Assembly: GCA_963523735.1 (NCBI GenBank)
Contig: CAUREJ010000002.1
Coordinates: 5,131-69,130 of the forward strand
DNA: 64,000 nt
Source of the DNA: Capnocytophaga sp963523735
Lineage (GTDB): Bacteria; Bacteroidota; Bacteroidia; Flavobacteriales; Flavobacteriaceae
Direction: 5' to 3'
The position numbers and the translations under genes are program-made. Shown in pieces: positions 23,905-33,113 of the stretch. Under the pieces are notes generated by a model, which had not been told where the DNA came from, ran no database searches, and saw only the letters and a program-made list of their open reading frames with translations. How positions within the stretch are numbered: the first letter of the stretch is position 1; every line of letters begins with the position of its first letter.

Positions 23905-25371
23905 ATGCTAAAACAAAATTTACAACTTAAACTCTCGCAAAAACTCTCGCCTCAGCAAATACAGCTGATGAAACTTGTACAACTCCCTACCTTGGCGTTT
24001 GAACAACGCGTTAAACAGGAGATGGAGGAAAACCCTGCTTTAGAGTCGGGACGCGAAGAAGATGTGTATGATGAGTTTCGTGATGAGTTTGATAACTCGG
24101 GTGATGAGTACAATGATAGCGAGATTATTGATATGAACGATATCAATATAGATGAGTATCTTAGCGATGACGAAATACCAGAATATCGCTTGCATAGCAA
24201 TAACTATAGTGATGACGAGGAAGATAGAGAAGTGCCCTTTAGCGCTGAGATTTCTTTTCATCAATCTCTTATCAATCAGCTGAATACTTTTACCTTAACA
24301 GATGAGGATTATTTGATAGCTGAGTTCTTGGTGGGTAGTATAGACGATATGGGCTATATACGACGAACCTTACAAGACCTTACTGATGATCTTGCTTTTA
24401 CCCAAAATATCTATACCGATGAGGAACACGTGGAGCAGATACGTCAGCAAATTATCTTTCAGTTAGATCCTGCTGGAGTAGGGGCTTTTAGCTTGCAAGA
24501 ATGTTTATTAGTGCAACTACGCCGTAAAAAACAAACTCCAGCAATACTGTTGGCTATTGATATGCTTACTGAAGCCTTTGAGGCTTTCACTAAAAAACAT
24601 TACAGTAAGTTACAACAACGCTTTTTGGTGAGTGAAGAGGAACTGAAAGAGGCTGTGCAAGAGGTGGAACGCTTGAATCCTAAACCCGGTAGTAGCTATG
24701 CGGGTAATAATGTGCATATTGAACAGATTATTCCTGATTTTACTGTAAAAGTAGTAGATAATGATTTAGAACTTTCACTTAATGGGCGTAATGCGCCGGA
24801 GTTGCACGTATCAAAAGAATATACTACTATGCTTGATACTTACAAAAAGAGTAAAGAGAAGAGCAGCTCACAAAAAGAAGCTGTTTTCTTTATCAAGCAG
24901 AAGTTAGATTCGGCTAAGTGGTTTATTGATGCTATCCGCCAAAGACAGCAGACTTTGCTTATTACTATGGAGGCTATTATGGAGCATCAGCGCGAGTATT
25001 TTCTTACAGGTGATGAATTAAAAATAAAGCCGCTTATACTAAAAGATATAGCTGATAAGGTGGGTATGGATATTTCGACCGTATCAAGGGTGGCGAGTAG
25101 CAAGTATGTTACTACTCCTTACGGTACAAAACTTATCAAGGACTTCTTCTCGGAAGCTATGAAAAATGACCAAGGTGAAGATGTATCGACCCGAGAAATT
25201 AAGCAGATATTACAACATATTATTACTAAGGAAGATAAGAGTAAGCCACTGCCTGATGATGAGCTTGCCCAACTACTAAAAGAAAAGGGCTATCCTATAG
25301 CTCGTAGAACTATTGCTAAATATCGTGAACAATTAGATATTCCGGTGGCAAGACTTCGTAAAGAGTTGTAA
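23905..25371 (+). CDS. rpoN: RNA polymerase sigma-54 factor
   Basis: 488 residues. The N-terminal activator-interacting region is Gln/Leu-rich (LQLKLSQKLSPQQIQLMKL). A very acidic linker follows (about 48-110, EEDVYDEFRDEFDNSGDEYN), then the core-binding domain and the HTH (DIADKVGMDISTVSRVASSKYV). The C-terminal RpoN box is ARRTIAKYRE, which reads the -24 promoter element. The factor needs AAA+ enhancer-binding activators; none is in this window. Length fits the family. The start is 17 nt after a promoter -7 box. Confidence 0.97.
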   Translation: MLKQNLQLKLSQKLSPQQIQLMKLVQLPTLAFEQRVKQEMEENPALESGREEDVYDEFRDEFDNSGDEYNDSEIIDMNDINIDEYLSDDEIPEYRLHSNNYSDDEEDREVPFSAEISFHQSLINQLNTFTLTDEDYLIAEFLVGSIDDMGYIRRTLQDLTDDLAFTQNIYTDEEHVEQIRQQIIFQLDPAGVGAFSLQECLLVQLRRKKQTPAILLAIDMLTEAFEAFTKKHYSKLQQRFLVSEEELKEAVQEVERLNPKPGSSYAGNNVHIEQIIPDFTVKVVDNDLELSLNGRNAPELHVSKEYTTMLDTYKKSKEKSSSQKEAVFFIKQKLDSAKWFIDAIRQRQQTLLITMEAIMEHQREYFLTGDELKIKPLILKDIADKVGMDISTVSRVASSKYVTTPYGTKLIKDFFSEAMKNDQGEDVSTREIKQILQHIITKEDKSKPLPDDELAQLLKEKGYPIARRTIAKYREQLDIPVARLRKEL

Positions 25372-25422
25372 GCGTTTTTTTATAAAGCCAAGTGGGGGTG
25401 ATATATGAAATAAAGAAGGAGT

Positions 25423-26841
25423 TTACGCAAAGTCTTCCTCAGGGAAACCTACGAGGTAGGCTCTTTTTTTAGCGCGGGTGAGGGCGGTGTAAAGCCATCG
25501 ATAATAACTTTCATCAACTACGTAATCTTTTGGTAGGTATGGTTTTTCGATGAACACAACATCCCATTGCCCGCCTTGACTTTTATGACAGGTAATAGCA
25601 TACGAGAACTTCACTTGTAAGGCATTGTAATACGGGTCTTCTTTTATTTTTTGGTACCGCTGGTAGGCAAAAGGTTCATTGACATATTCTTCTTGGACTT
25701 CATCGTACAAGGCTTTGCTTTGCTCATTAGTAAGAGCTGGAGCTTCGGAGGTGAGAGTATTGAGCAGTATGACCGTATCAAAAGGAGGAACATTAGGATA
25801 ATCGATAAGTTGGGCGGTAATTTCGGCAAAGCGAAACCCATAGTACTCTTTGATGTGGTGAATGCTAAGCACTTCAATAATATCACCATTAGCGATAAAA
25901 CTTACTTGGGGATTATCCTTGCACCAGTAATAATTGTTTTTCACGACCATCAGGAGGTCGCCAGCTTCAATTTCATCTTCAGCATCAAGGATAATTCGGC
26001 GTATTTGTAGGTTCCAAGCTACCGCATTTTTGTTAGAACGCACAATTACGATGGTTTCTTCACTTCCGTAATTGTCATAGGCTTCGGTAATAGCTTCTTG
26101 TATAGCATCTCCTTCGGTAAGACGAATAAGGTCGGGGGTTTTGAGATTGAACTGGAAATCAGTAAAACTATATGGGTTGGTAATAACCTTCCGAAGGCGA
26201 GTAGCATTGCGCAATATGCCTGACCGGCGTTTTTGTCGTACTACTTCGGTGAGTTCGGTGCTGAGGACTTCTTTCTGGTATTGATATTCTAAATGGCCTA
26301 TATTCAGAGCAGGGCTTTCGGTAGTGTGTACAGGAGGTAGCTGGGCACTATCACCTATGAGCAAGAGCTTGCAATCTTTGCCCATATAGACGAAACGTAT
26401 GAGATCGGAGAGTAGGGAGGTGGATCCAAAGGCAGTGTCATTATGAGAAATCATTGAGGCTTCATCAACAATGAAAAGGGTTTTGTAAGCTTTGTTATTT
26501 CGGAGTGAAAAAGAGAGCTCTCCGGCACTATTTTTGTGGTAGTAAATATACTTGTGAATGGTATAGGCTGGCTTTTGAGTGAAGTAGGTCATTACTTTAG
26601 CCGCACGTCCGGTAGGAGCGAGTAGTACCGCTTGGTGCCCAATGAGCGGGAGCGTTTTGATAATGGAGTTAGTGATTGAAGTTTTACCTGTACCTGCAAA
26701 TCCTTTCAGGAGGAAAAGTTTTTCGGAGGCATTTTCAGAGAAAATGTAATTGGCAATCATTTGTAACGCAACTTCTTGAGAGGGCGTTGGGATGTGTGTA
26801 AAAGCTTGTAATATAGATTGATAGAAGTTTTTTTTGTCCAT
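25423..26841 (-). CDS. RecD-like / Dda-type ATP-dependent DNA helicase (superfamily 1)
   Basis: 472 residues. Walker A GFAGTGKTSITNSI (about 47-60), Walker B LFIVDEASMIS, motif III LLIGDSAQLPPV and, near the C-terminus, the UvrD_C_2 block YAITCHKSQGGQWDVVFIE with LYTALTRAKKRAYLV. This is the short helicase form without the long RecD2 N-terminal part, close to phage T4 Dda and flavobacterial AAA helicases. Expected to unwind DNA 5' to 3'. It has a TATCTTTG -7 box at 26863-26870 (minus) and runs convergently with rpoN. Confidence 0.92.
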   Translation of the reverse strand: MDKKNFYQSILQAFTHIPTPSQEVALQMIANYIFSENASEKLFLLKGFAGTGKTSITNSIIKTLPLIGHQAVLLAPTGRAAKVMTYFTQKPAYTIHKYIYYHKNSAGELSFSLRNNKAYKTLFIVDEASMISHNDTAFGSTSLLSDLIRFVYMGKDCKLLLIGDSAQLPPVHTTESPALNIGHLEYQYQKEVLSTELTEVVRQKRRSGILRNATRLRKVITNPYSFTDFQFNLKTPDLIRLTEGDAIQEAITEAYDNYGSEETIVIVRSNKNAVAWNLQIRRIILDAEDEIEAGDLLMVVKNNYYWCKDNPQVSFIANGDIIEVLSIHHIKEYYGFRFAEITAQLIDYPNVPPFDTVILLNTLTSEAPALTNEQSKALYDEVQEEYVNEPFAYQRYQKIKEDPYYNALQVKFSYAITCHKSQGGQWDVVFIEKPYLPKDYVVDESYYRWLYTALTRAKKRAYLVGFPEEDFA

Positions 26842-26862
26842 TGTAAATCAGCAATATAGGGG

Positions 26863-26870
26863 CAAAGATA
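26863..26870 (-). promoter_or_regulatory. -7 box of the RecD-like helicase gene
   Basis: TATCTTTG on the minus strand, 21 nt before the ATG. The -33 element is not clear. Confidence 0.55.
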
Positions 26871-26913
26871 TAAAAAAAACTTAAAATAATTTTTTTGTTT
26901 CAAAAAAAGATTG

Positions 26914-26921
26914 TAGTTTTG
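26914..26921 (+). promoter_or_regulatory. -7 box of the 27-32 kb operon
   Basis: TAGTTTTG on the + strand, 48 nt before the ATG at 26970. The nearest TTG (26895-26897) gives only a 16-nt spacer. It is divergent from the helicase promoter in a 128-nt gap. Confidence 0.5.
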
Positions 26922-26969
26922 CGCAATACCAGTCAAAAAGATTTATAATTAATTATAGTATTAAAAACA

Positions 26970-27629
26970 ATGAAAAGAATTGTAACAATTGCATTTTGGG
27001 TATTAGGTTTAGTGTTTTGCTACCTAATTTACAGGTCGGTTACAGGGCCTATTGAGTTCAACAGGATTAAGACCGAGCGTTTTACAGAGGTAATTAAAAA
27101 GCTGAAAGACATTCGTAATGTACAGGATGCTTACCTCAAGATCAATGGTAAGTATGCTGATAATTTTGATCAGCTTACGAGTTTTGTAGAGACCGCTCAG
27201 TTCACTATCACTTCACAACGTGATACCAGCTGGACAGAGTTTGACAAGACTTTCAATATTGAAGTAATGCGTCAAGGGGTTCGTATTGATACCTTGGGAC
27301 ACGTGAAAGTAAAAGACTCATTGTTCAAAGATGACCCTCGCTACAAGAATTTGCGTTTCGTTCCTAAATTTGGTAATTTGCCAGAAACACAATTCACTAT
27401 GAAAACCGCGATGCTTGAGAAAAACAACGTTAACTCATCTGTTTTTGAGGTGTATGTAAATAAAATAGATGTGTTAAAAGATCTTGACAAAGATTTAGTT
27501 GAGAAAGAATTAGTAAAAACTTCGGTTGAGGACGTAAGGGGTGACAAAATAAAAGTAGGTTCACTTGAAGAACTTACTGTGAATGGTAACTGGCCAACTT
27601 CGTATGACGCAAAAATTGCAAAAGAATAA
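26970..27629 (+). CDS. Conserved hypothetical membrane-anchored protein
   Basis: 219 residues. One N-terminal helix (IVTIAFWVLGLVFCYLIYRSV) probably anchors it in the inner membrane with the rest in the periplasm. The segment FTEVIKKLKDIRNVQDAYLKINGKYADNFDQLTSFVE resembles the start of pilin-like or type II secretion pseudopilin domains, where a helix precedes NGKYADNFD; that is only an analogy. Later residues form beta strands. In flavobacteria this gene is commonly next to a DUF3822 gene, as here, where the two overlap by 26 nt. Function unknown. Confidence 0.75.
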   Translation: MKRIVTIAFWVLGLVFCYLIYRSVTGPIEFNRIKTERFTEVIKKLKDIRNVQDAYLKINGKYADNFDQLTSFVETAQFTITSQRDTSWTEFDKTFNIEVMRQGVRIDTLGHVKVKDSLFKDDPRYKNLRFVPKFGNLPETQFTMKTAMLEKNNVNSSVFEVYVNKIDVLKDLDKDLVEKELVKTSVEDVRGDKIKVGSLEELTVNGNWPTSYDAKIAKE

Positions 27630-28446
27630 CGATTTAAATACGTATTTTAAAGAATTGTCCATTCAAATTAACTTGGATGGACTTTCTTTTTGTGTATTTA
27701 ATCCTGTGGAGCGATGTGTTGAGTCGGTATATAATTTTCCTATAGATTTTGTTTATAAACGACAGGAGGAGGTAGAACGGGATTTGTATGCAATAATTGC
27801 TAATGAGAATGATTTGCGGCAAGATTTTGACAATATAAAAGTATTGCATAACACTTCTTTATTTGCTCTTATTCCGCAGCCTTTGTGTGGAAATAGAGAT
27901 GATTTGCTTGCTTACTTGAAGTACAGTGTTGATGTAACAGATGTAGCAGCAAGAGATGTTGAGGTAGACAAAATTCATTCGATTGAAATAGTTAATGCTT
28001 ACTTACCTAATATAGGAGTGAATAATGCTTTGGAGCACTATTACGGTAGGTTTGACTATCAGCATTTTGCAACGGCTATGCTTAAGATGTTTTTAAAACA
28101 CTACGCTACTCACGCTTTTGAAATGATGTATGTTTACGCAGAGATAGGCTCTTTTTACTTTGTGGTATTTAGAGGGAAAAGACTGCATTACTTTAATAGA
28201 TTTACTTACGAAACTATTGAGGATTTTTTGTATTACATACTTTTTTCAATTGAACAACTTGATATTGACACAGAGCGAGTGGGACTGTACATAGCAGGTG
28301 AGGTAGGAATAACGGCTTTGTTGTACAGCAAGGCACGACGATATATTAAATATATTTATCTGCTGAAATATCATAAAGAGCATTTTAGCAAGGGTATGAA
28401 TGAAGAGCTTATTAGGCGAAATTTTGTACTTACTCAGTCATTTTAA
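27604..28446 (+). CDS. DUF3822 family protein
   Basis: 280 residues from the ATG at 27604 (MTQKLQKNNDLNTYFKELSI); the longer frame from 27583 begins with a TTG/GTG-type codon and is less likely. The pattern LSIQINLDGLSFCVFNP, a central FALIPQPL and ALEHYYGRFDYQHFATAMLK, and a C-terminal IAGEVGITALLYSKARRYIK fit the flavobacterial DUF3822 family, which has an actin/ASKHA-like outline but no known activity. It overlaps the upstream gene by 26 nt, so expression is coupled. In relatives rsmD often follows; here a membrane protein gene follows instead. Confidence 0.8.
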   Translation: MTQKLQKNNDLNTYFKELSIQINLDGLSFCVFNPVERCVESVYNFPIDFVYKRQEEVERDLYAIIANENDLRQDFDNIKVLHNTSLFALIPQPLCGNRDDLLAYLKYSVDVTDVAARDVEVDKIHSIEIVNAYLPNIGVNNALEHYYGRFDYQHFATAMLKMFLKHYATHAFEMMYVYAEIGSFYFVVFRGKRLHYFNRFTYETIEDFLYYILFSIEQLDIDTERVGLYIAGEVGITALLYSKARRYIKYIYLLKYHKEHFSKGMNEELIRRNFVLTQSF

Positions 28447-28453
28447 ACATACT

Positions 28454-29164
28454 ATGAATTTACTAAACACTTTACAGATTGGGCTCAGGTTATACTTGGC
28501 TACTATTTTGCAGCACCTTATGGCAAGTGCTGTTATTTTTGTAGTTATTTCAGTGCTTTACTGGTGGTTAGCTCCTGTTATTTTTGAGATGCCTATAGAA
28601 GAGATTGCCTTGCTTTCCCAAGATTCTAAGAAAATAGAAGCTTTGCTGAGTAATCCTGCTTTTGGTGTTAAATCGTGGCTTTTTATGCTTTTGTTAGATG
28701 GTATTATTACGCCTTTTGGAGCAGGATTGTACCACAATTATAATGCTGTAACTAAGGGTGAGACTGCTACTTTTGGTAATGTATTTACTTATTACCATTC
28801 TGCTTATACAGGTAGTATTATTAGCTATCTGTTTTATTTAATGGCTTTTAAGACAATAATAGCTGTAGTATTAGGAGGTTTGGGATTTCCTGCTTTAAGT
28901 ATGGCTACCTTAGTAGTGATTTCATTGGTATTTTCATTCACTATCCCTATTATCATTTTTGAAGATAAGTCTGTATTAAAAGCTATGGGCGAAAGCTACA
29001 AATGTATAGTTCCATCTATCTTTACTGTAATGCTGGCACTCAGCTTAGCCTTTATTGTTAGTTTAAGCGGACTTTTTGTTTTTGGCATAGGAATTGTAGT
29101 GACACTCCCTATATTGTCTGCTACAATTTTTGCTCTGTATTATCAAGCGAGAAATAAAAAATAA
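28454..29164 (+). CDS. Hypothetical multi-pass membrane protein
   Basis: 236 residues from the ATG at 28454 (MNLLNTLQIGLRLYLATILQ); a longer frame from 28400 overlaps DUF3822 and lacks a reason to be used. About five hydrophobic segments are seen (ASAVIFVVISVLYWWLAPVI, KSWLFMLLLDGIITPFGAGL, SIISYLFYLMAFKTIIAVVL, MATLVVISLVFSFTIPIIIF, IFTVMLALSLAFIVSLSGLF). The pattern resembles flavobacterial proteins sometimes mislabelled beta-carotene monooxygenase. No catalytic motif is seen. It starts 8 nt after DUF3822. Confidence 0.75.
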   Translation: MNLLNTLQIGLRLYLATILQHLMASAVIFVVISVLYWWLAPVIFEMPIEEIALLSQDSKKIEALLSNPAFGVKSWLFMLLLDGIITPFGAGLYHNYNAVTKGETATFGNVFTYYHSAYTGSIISYLFYLMAFKTIIAVVLGGLGFPALSMATLVVISLVFSFTIPIIIFEDKSVLKAMGESYKCIVPSIFTVMLALSLAFIVSLSGLFVFGIGIVVTLPILSATIFALYYQARNKK

Positions 29165-29185
29165 ACTTAAAAATTATATTATACA

Positions 29186-29899
29186 ATGAGAAAACTTATG
29201 TTGTTAAGCCTATTGATGGTAGGCTCGTTTACTTTGAATAGTTGTAATGAATTGCAACAGGTATTGGCAAATGCTTCACAAAGTGGTGGTGGTATAAATA
29301 TTGCGGCTGGGCTTAAGCAAGCTTTGGAGTTAGGCGTAAGTGCTGGTGTGGATATGTTGAGCCAAAATGAAGGGTATTTTAAAGACGAAGCGGTGCGCAT
29401 TCTTTTGCCTGAAGAACTGCAAAAGGTAGATAAGACTTTGCGTACTATTGGATTAGGTTCACTTGCCGATGAAGGACTAAAAGTGATAAATAAGGCTGCT
29501 GAAAATGCAGTAACTCAAGCAAAACCTATTTTCTTGTCTGCTATCAGAAATATGACTTTTACCGATGCTATGAATATTTTAAAAGGTAATAATACGGCAG
29601 CTACAACTTACCTAAAAAACACAACATCGAGTGCATTGGAAGAGGCTTTTGCTCCTAAAATTCAAGAATCACTTAGTACAGTGGGAGCTGATAAGATTTG
29701 GGAAAATATTATAAATAAATACAACCAAATACCACTAGTAAAACCTGTTGAAGCAAATCTTACAAAATATGTTACTACACAGGCTATTAATGGTTTGTTC
29801 GTAAAAGTAGGTGATAAAGAACAAGAAATACGCACTAATATAGCTGCACGTACTACACCGCTATTACAATCGGTTTTTGCTATGCAAGACAATAAATAA
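29186..29899 (+). CDS. DUF4197 domain lipoprotein
   Basis: 237 residues. The signal (MRKLMLLSLLMVGSFTLNSC) ends in a lipobox-like LNSC, so a lipoprotein is likely. The body matches DUF4197: GGGINIAAGLKQALELGVSAGVDML, GYFKDEAVRILLPEELQKV, FTDAMNILKGNNTAATTYLK and YLK-rich helices with IPLVKPVEANLTKYVTTQAI. The family is all-alpha and periplasmic, of unknown role. Between a membrane protein gene and an M3 peptidase gene on one strand with short gaps (21 and 3 nt), so it is part of the same operon. Confidence 0.85.
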   Translation: MRKLMLLSLLMVGSFTLNSCNELQQVLANASQSGGGINIAAGLKQALELGVSAGVDMLSQNEGYFKDEAVRILLPEELQKVDKTLRTIGLGSLADEGLKVINKAAENAVTQAKPIFLSAIRNMTFTDAMNILKGNNTAATTYLKNTTSSALEEAFAPKIQESLSTVGADKIWENIINKYNQIPLVKPVEANLTKYVTTQAINGLFVKVGDKEQEIRTNIAARTTPLLQSVFAMQDNK

Positions 29900-29902
29900 G
29901 AA

Positions 29903-31951
29903 ATGAAACGGGAAAGAATCTATTCTAATAATATTTCGATATTTGACACTCCATATAGCTCGGTTCCGTTTTCTCAAGTAAGAAATATGAACTTTAAGTC
30001 GGTTATTGAGGAATTGATAACTGATAGCTTAAAGGAAATAGAGGAGGTGGCTAATAACTATAAAACAGCAACTTTTGAGAATACTATTATACCATTAGCT
30101 TATAGTAGTTTGCGTATTGATAGGTATGCTTCGGTGCTATTTAACTTGAACAGTGCTGATACAACAGATGATTTACAGCAGCAGGCACAGGAGGTTTCGC
30201 CCTTACTTGCTGATTATGCTAATGATATTAGGCTGAATGGGTTGCTTTTCAAGCGGATTAAATCAATATACAAAAGGCGTGAACAGTTGGGATTGACGGC
30301 TGAACAATTGACCTTAGTAGAAAAAACTTATAGAAGTTTTGTGCGGAATGGTGCCTTGTTACGTGATAGGAAAACACAATTGCGTGAAATTGATAGAAAG
30401 TTGGCATTACTAAAGCTGAAATTTTCGGAAAATGTACTGGCAGAAAATCAACTGTTTATAGTGCATATATCGGACTTTAGCAAGATAAATGGACTGCCAG
30501 AGTATGCGCTTGCAATGGCTAACGAGGAAGCTAAGAAGCGAAACTTGGAGGGCTGGGTATTTACTTTAGATTTTCCACTTTATACGGCAGTAATGAAGTA
30601 CGCCGACAACAGAGAGTTAAGGCGTAAGTTGTTTGTGGCTTATAATAGTAGGTGTGCACATAACAATCTGTATAACAATCATTCTACAGTGCTAGAAATT
30701 GTTTCGTTAAGGCGTGAGCGTGCACGTTTGTTAGGATATGAAAACTATGCTGCTTTTGTACTAGAAGAGCGTATGGCTGAGACCCCTCAGAATGTTCAGC
30801 AGTTTTTGACGAAATTATTGGATAATACAATCACTAAGGCTAAAGAAGAGTTAAGTGAGTTAAGAGAATTTGCTGAAACTTATGATGCAAAGCACAAGCT
30901 TGACCAATACGATGGTAAATTTCAGCAATGGGACTTTGCTTATTACGCAGAAAAGCTGAAGCAAGAGCGTTTTAAGATAGATGATAACTTGTTAAAACCT
31001 TACTTGTTATTAGATAAGGCTGTAGAGGGGATGTTTGCAGTAGCTAACAAGCTGTATGGATTGCAATTTAGCCTTACAGAAGAGGTAGAAGTTTATCATC
31101 CAGAAGTGAAGGCATACAAGGTTAGTGATGCTGGAGGTGCATATATAGGGTTGTTATATACTGATTTTTTTCCGCGTATAGGGAAACGCAATGGGGCTTG
31201 GATGACGACTTTTAAGGAGCAATATGTTGATTTATTAGGTAATGATTCACGTCCTCACATATCGATAGTGTGTAACTTTACAAGACCTACAGCTGCAGAA
31301 CCTTCATTACTTACTTTTAATGAGCTTACTACCTTGTTTCACGAGTTTGGACACGCCTTACACGGCTTACTCTCACAAGTGACTTACCCCAGCTTAAGTG
31401 GAACTAATGTAGCTCGTGATTTTGTGGAGCTTCCAAGTCAGTTGATGGAGAATTGGTGTTATGAAGAAGAAACCTTGCGCCTATTTGCTACTCATTACCA
31501 AACAGGAGAGTTTTTACCTATAGAATGGGTGCAGAAAATAAAAGAGGCTGAAAAGTTTATGGAGAATATTCTTACTGTTAGGCAGCTGAATTTTGGTTTT
31601 TTGGATATGATGTGGCATAGCTTTAAGTATAATACGAAGATTGGCAATATTAAACTTATAGAGGAGAATATGAGTTTGAACAAGGAATTGTACCAATATT
31701 ACGATAAGGATTTATGTATTTCAACTTCTTTTTCACATATTTTTAGTGGTGGCTATGCTGCTGGCTATTACAGTTATAAATGGTCGGAGGTGCTAGCTGA
31801 TGAAACCTTTAAAGTTTTTAAGGAGTGGGGGGTGTTTGATAAAAACGTAGCACTCCGCTTTAAAAACGAAGTGCTAAGTAAAGGTAGTAGTGAGAAAGAA
31901 AAGACGTTATATGAACGTTTTCAGTTAGTAAATGCGCTAATTAACAAATGA
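29903..31951 (+). CDS. M3 family zinc metallopeptidase (oligopeptidase A / Dcp-like)
   Basis: 682 residues. The zinc site TLFHEFGHALHGLLS (H-E-x-G-H) is at about residue 475, and the third ligand Glu is likely in VELPSQLMENW. The N-terminal helical half and the C-terminal HIFSGGYAAGYYSYKWSEV region are those of the Dcp/OpdA branch, which degrade short peptides. There is no signal peptide, so a cytosolic site is likely. Length is typical (about 680). It begins 3 nt after the DUF4197 stop. Its last codons form the left arm of the terminator at 31930-31967. Confidence 0.95.
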   Translation: MKRERIYSNNISIFDTPYSSVPFSQVRNMNFKSVIEELITDSLKEIEEVANNYKTATFENTIIPLAYSSLRIDRYASVLFNLNSADTTDDLQQQAQEVSPLLADYANDIRLNGLLFKRIKSIYKRREQLGLTAEQLTLVEKTYRSFVRNGALLRDRKTQLREIDRKLALLKLKFSENVLAENQLFIVHISDFSKINGLPEYALAMANEEAKKRNLEGWVFTLDFPLYTAVMKYADNRELRRKLFVAYNSRCAHNNLYNNHSTVLEIVSLRRERARLLGYENYAAFVLEERMAETPQNVQQFLTKLLDNTITKAKEELSELREFAETYDAKHKLDQYDGKFQQWDFAYYAEKLKQERFKIDDNLLKPYLLLDKAVEGMFAVANKLYGLQFSLTEEVEVYHPEVKAYKVSDAGGAYIGLLYTDFFPRIGKRNGAWMTTFKEQYVDLLGNDSRPHISIVCNFTRPTAAEPSLLTFNELTTLFHEFGHALHGLLSQVTYPSLSGTNVARDFVELPSQLMENWCYEEETLRLFATHYQTGEFLPIEWVQKIKEAEKFMENILTVRQLNFGFLDMMWHSFKYNTKIGNIKLIEENMSLNKELYQYYDKDLCISTSFSHIFSGGYAAGYYSYKWSEVLADETFKVFKEWGVFDKNVALRFKNEVLSKGSSEKEKTLYERFQLVNALINK

Positions 31952-31976
31952 GTTAGTTAGCGCATTTGTTTTTTTA
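31930..31976. terminator. Terminator overlapping the end of the M3 peptidase gene
   Basis: Perfect 11-bp arms (AAATGCGCTAA at 31930-31940 and its complement at 31957-31967) followed by GTTTTTTT. The left arm is coding. It lies against the convergent gene whose stop is at 31974. Confidence 0.8.
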
Positions 31977-33098
31977 ATCAATGTCTTTGATTTCAAAGCG
32001 AATACCTACAGAAAAAGGGTGTTCATTTACAGGGTTGTTGGTGAAAAGAGGTACAAGACTGTAACGGGCATAAAAGACTGCTGAACGGTAGCCTAAGTGT
32101 GCTGATAGCCCATACGTCCATTGGTTTACATTAAAGTCGCGGTATTGAACATCTTTTACTACACTACTCTTCTCATAGTATTTTACTTTTTGTTTGGTAG
32201 CGAAAAGTACCCCTATGTAACCTCCAAAGCCAAAACGAAAGTTATTCTGTGCAGGGTAATAAGTATTTTCTTTGTCTTGATACGATGAGCCTAAATCAAA
32301 CTCAAGGCTTACAGGTAAGATTAAATAATTGGTTTTGAACTTAGAACGAATAGTCTCTTTGGGGTAGGGGACTATTTTGGTGATAGTACCTTCTTTTACA
32401 AAATACTCATCATTTCTCATTTTTAGTTTATCCATCATCCACGATATGCCGTAGGTTATATGCAACAAATTATTGTTTTTAAAGATACGGGTGTTGAGCT
32501 GGTAACCTAATTCAAATGATTTAGACCCCCAAGCACGGTAACGACTATCACTGAACTGTAGTTGGCTGTGCAGGTTGTGAAAGCCAAGAGCTACTACCCC
32601 AGCGGGTTCTGTACGTCTTCTGTAATATTTAGCGTCATCATACTCCCATTTATCTATACTTCGTTTTGTTTTAGGGTGTTGAGCTGTTTCAGTAGGTCGT
32701 TTGGGTTTACTTATAGAATCTATTTTTTCTATTACTATTTTGTACTCGGTAGGAGTAATGGTATCAAGTTCTTTAAGTAAATTGTAGTTTTCATCTACCT
32801 TTTGGCGTAAAGTAGCCGAAAGCTTAGAGGCTACCTCTTTGGTTTTTTGCTGAATATTGACCCGAGCAGCTTCGGCAGCCTGTTGTTTGAGCTCTTTAGC
32901 TCTTTCGGCAGTGATTTCTCTTTTTTCGACTTGCTTATCAATAGAGATAAGTTTTTCTTTTAGCAGCGCTTTTTCGGAGGTAATGATAGAATCAATAGCG
33001 CGCTTAGAATTTGCGATTTCGGCGTCATAATTGGGTTGGGCGGTGAGGCTTCCTACAGCAAAGAGGAAAAGAACTCCTACAAAATTCAATACTTTCAT
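31974..33098 (-). CDS. Coiled-coil plus outer-membrane beta-barrel protein, ECF locus (paralogue 1)
   Basis: 374 residues with a signal peptide (MKVLNFVGVLFLFAVGSLTA, then QPNYDAE). Residues about 22-125 form a charged coiled coil (KRAIDSIITSEKALLKEKLI...ERAKELKQQAAEAARVNIQQ). The C-terminal ~200 residues have the alternating pattern of an outer-membrane barrel (LHITYGISWMMDKLKM, FRFGFGGYIGVLFATK, VFYARYSLVPLF), ending NEHPFSVGIRFE. It is a clear paralogue of the 35240-36232 gene, which shares the same start (IANSKRAIDSI/ILRTKYTIDSL) and end (NVHPFSIGIKF). It is the last gene of the sigma/anti-sigma operon. Function unknown. Confidence 0.75.
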   Translation of the reverse strand: MKVLNFVGVLFLFAVGSLTAQPNYDAEIANSKRAIDSIITSEKALLKEKLISIDKQVEKREITAERAKELKQQAAEAARVNIQQKTKEVASKLSATLRQKVDENYNLLKELDTITPTEYKIVIEKIDSISKPKRPTETAQHPKTKRSIDKWEYDDAKYYRRRTEPAGVVALGFHNLHSQLQFSDSRYRAWGSKSFELGYQLNTRIFKNNNLLHITYGISWMMDKLKMRNDEYFVKEGTITKIVPYPKETIRSKFKTNYLILPVSLEFDLGSSYQDKENTYYPAQNNFRFGFGGYIGVLFATKQKVKYYEKSSVVKDVQYRDFNVNQWTYGLSAHLGYRSAVFYARYSLVPLFTNNPVNEHPFSVGIRFEIKDID

Positions 33099-33113
33099 AA
33101 CATTCCTTTTTAA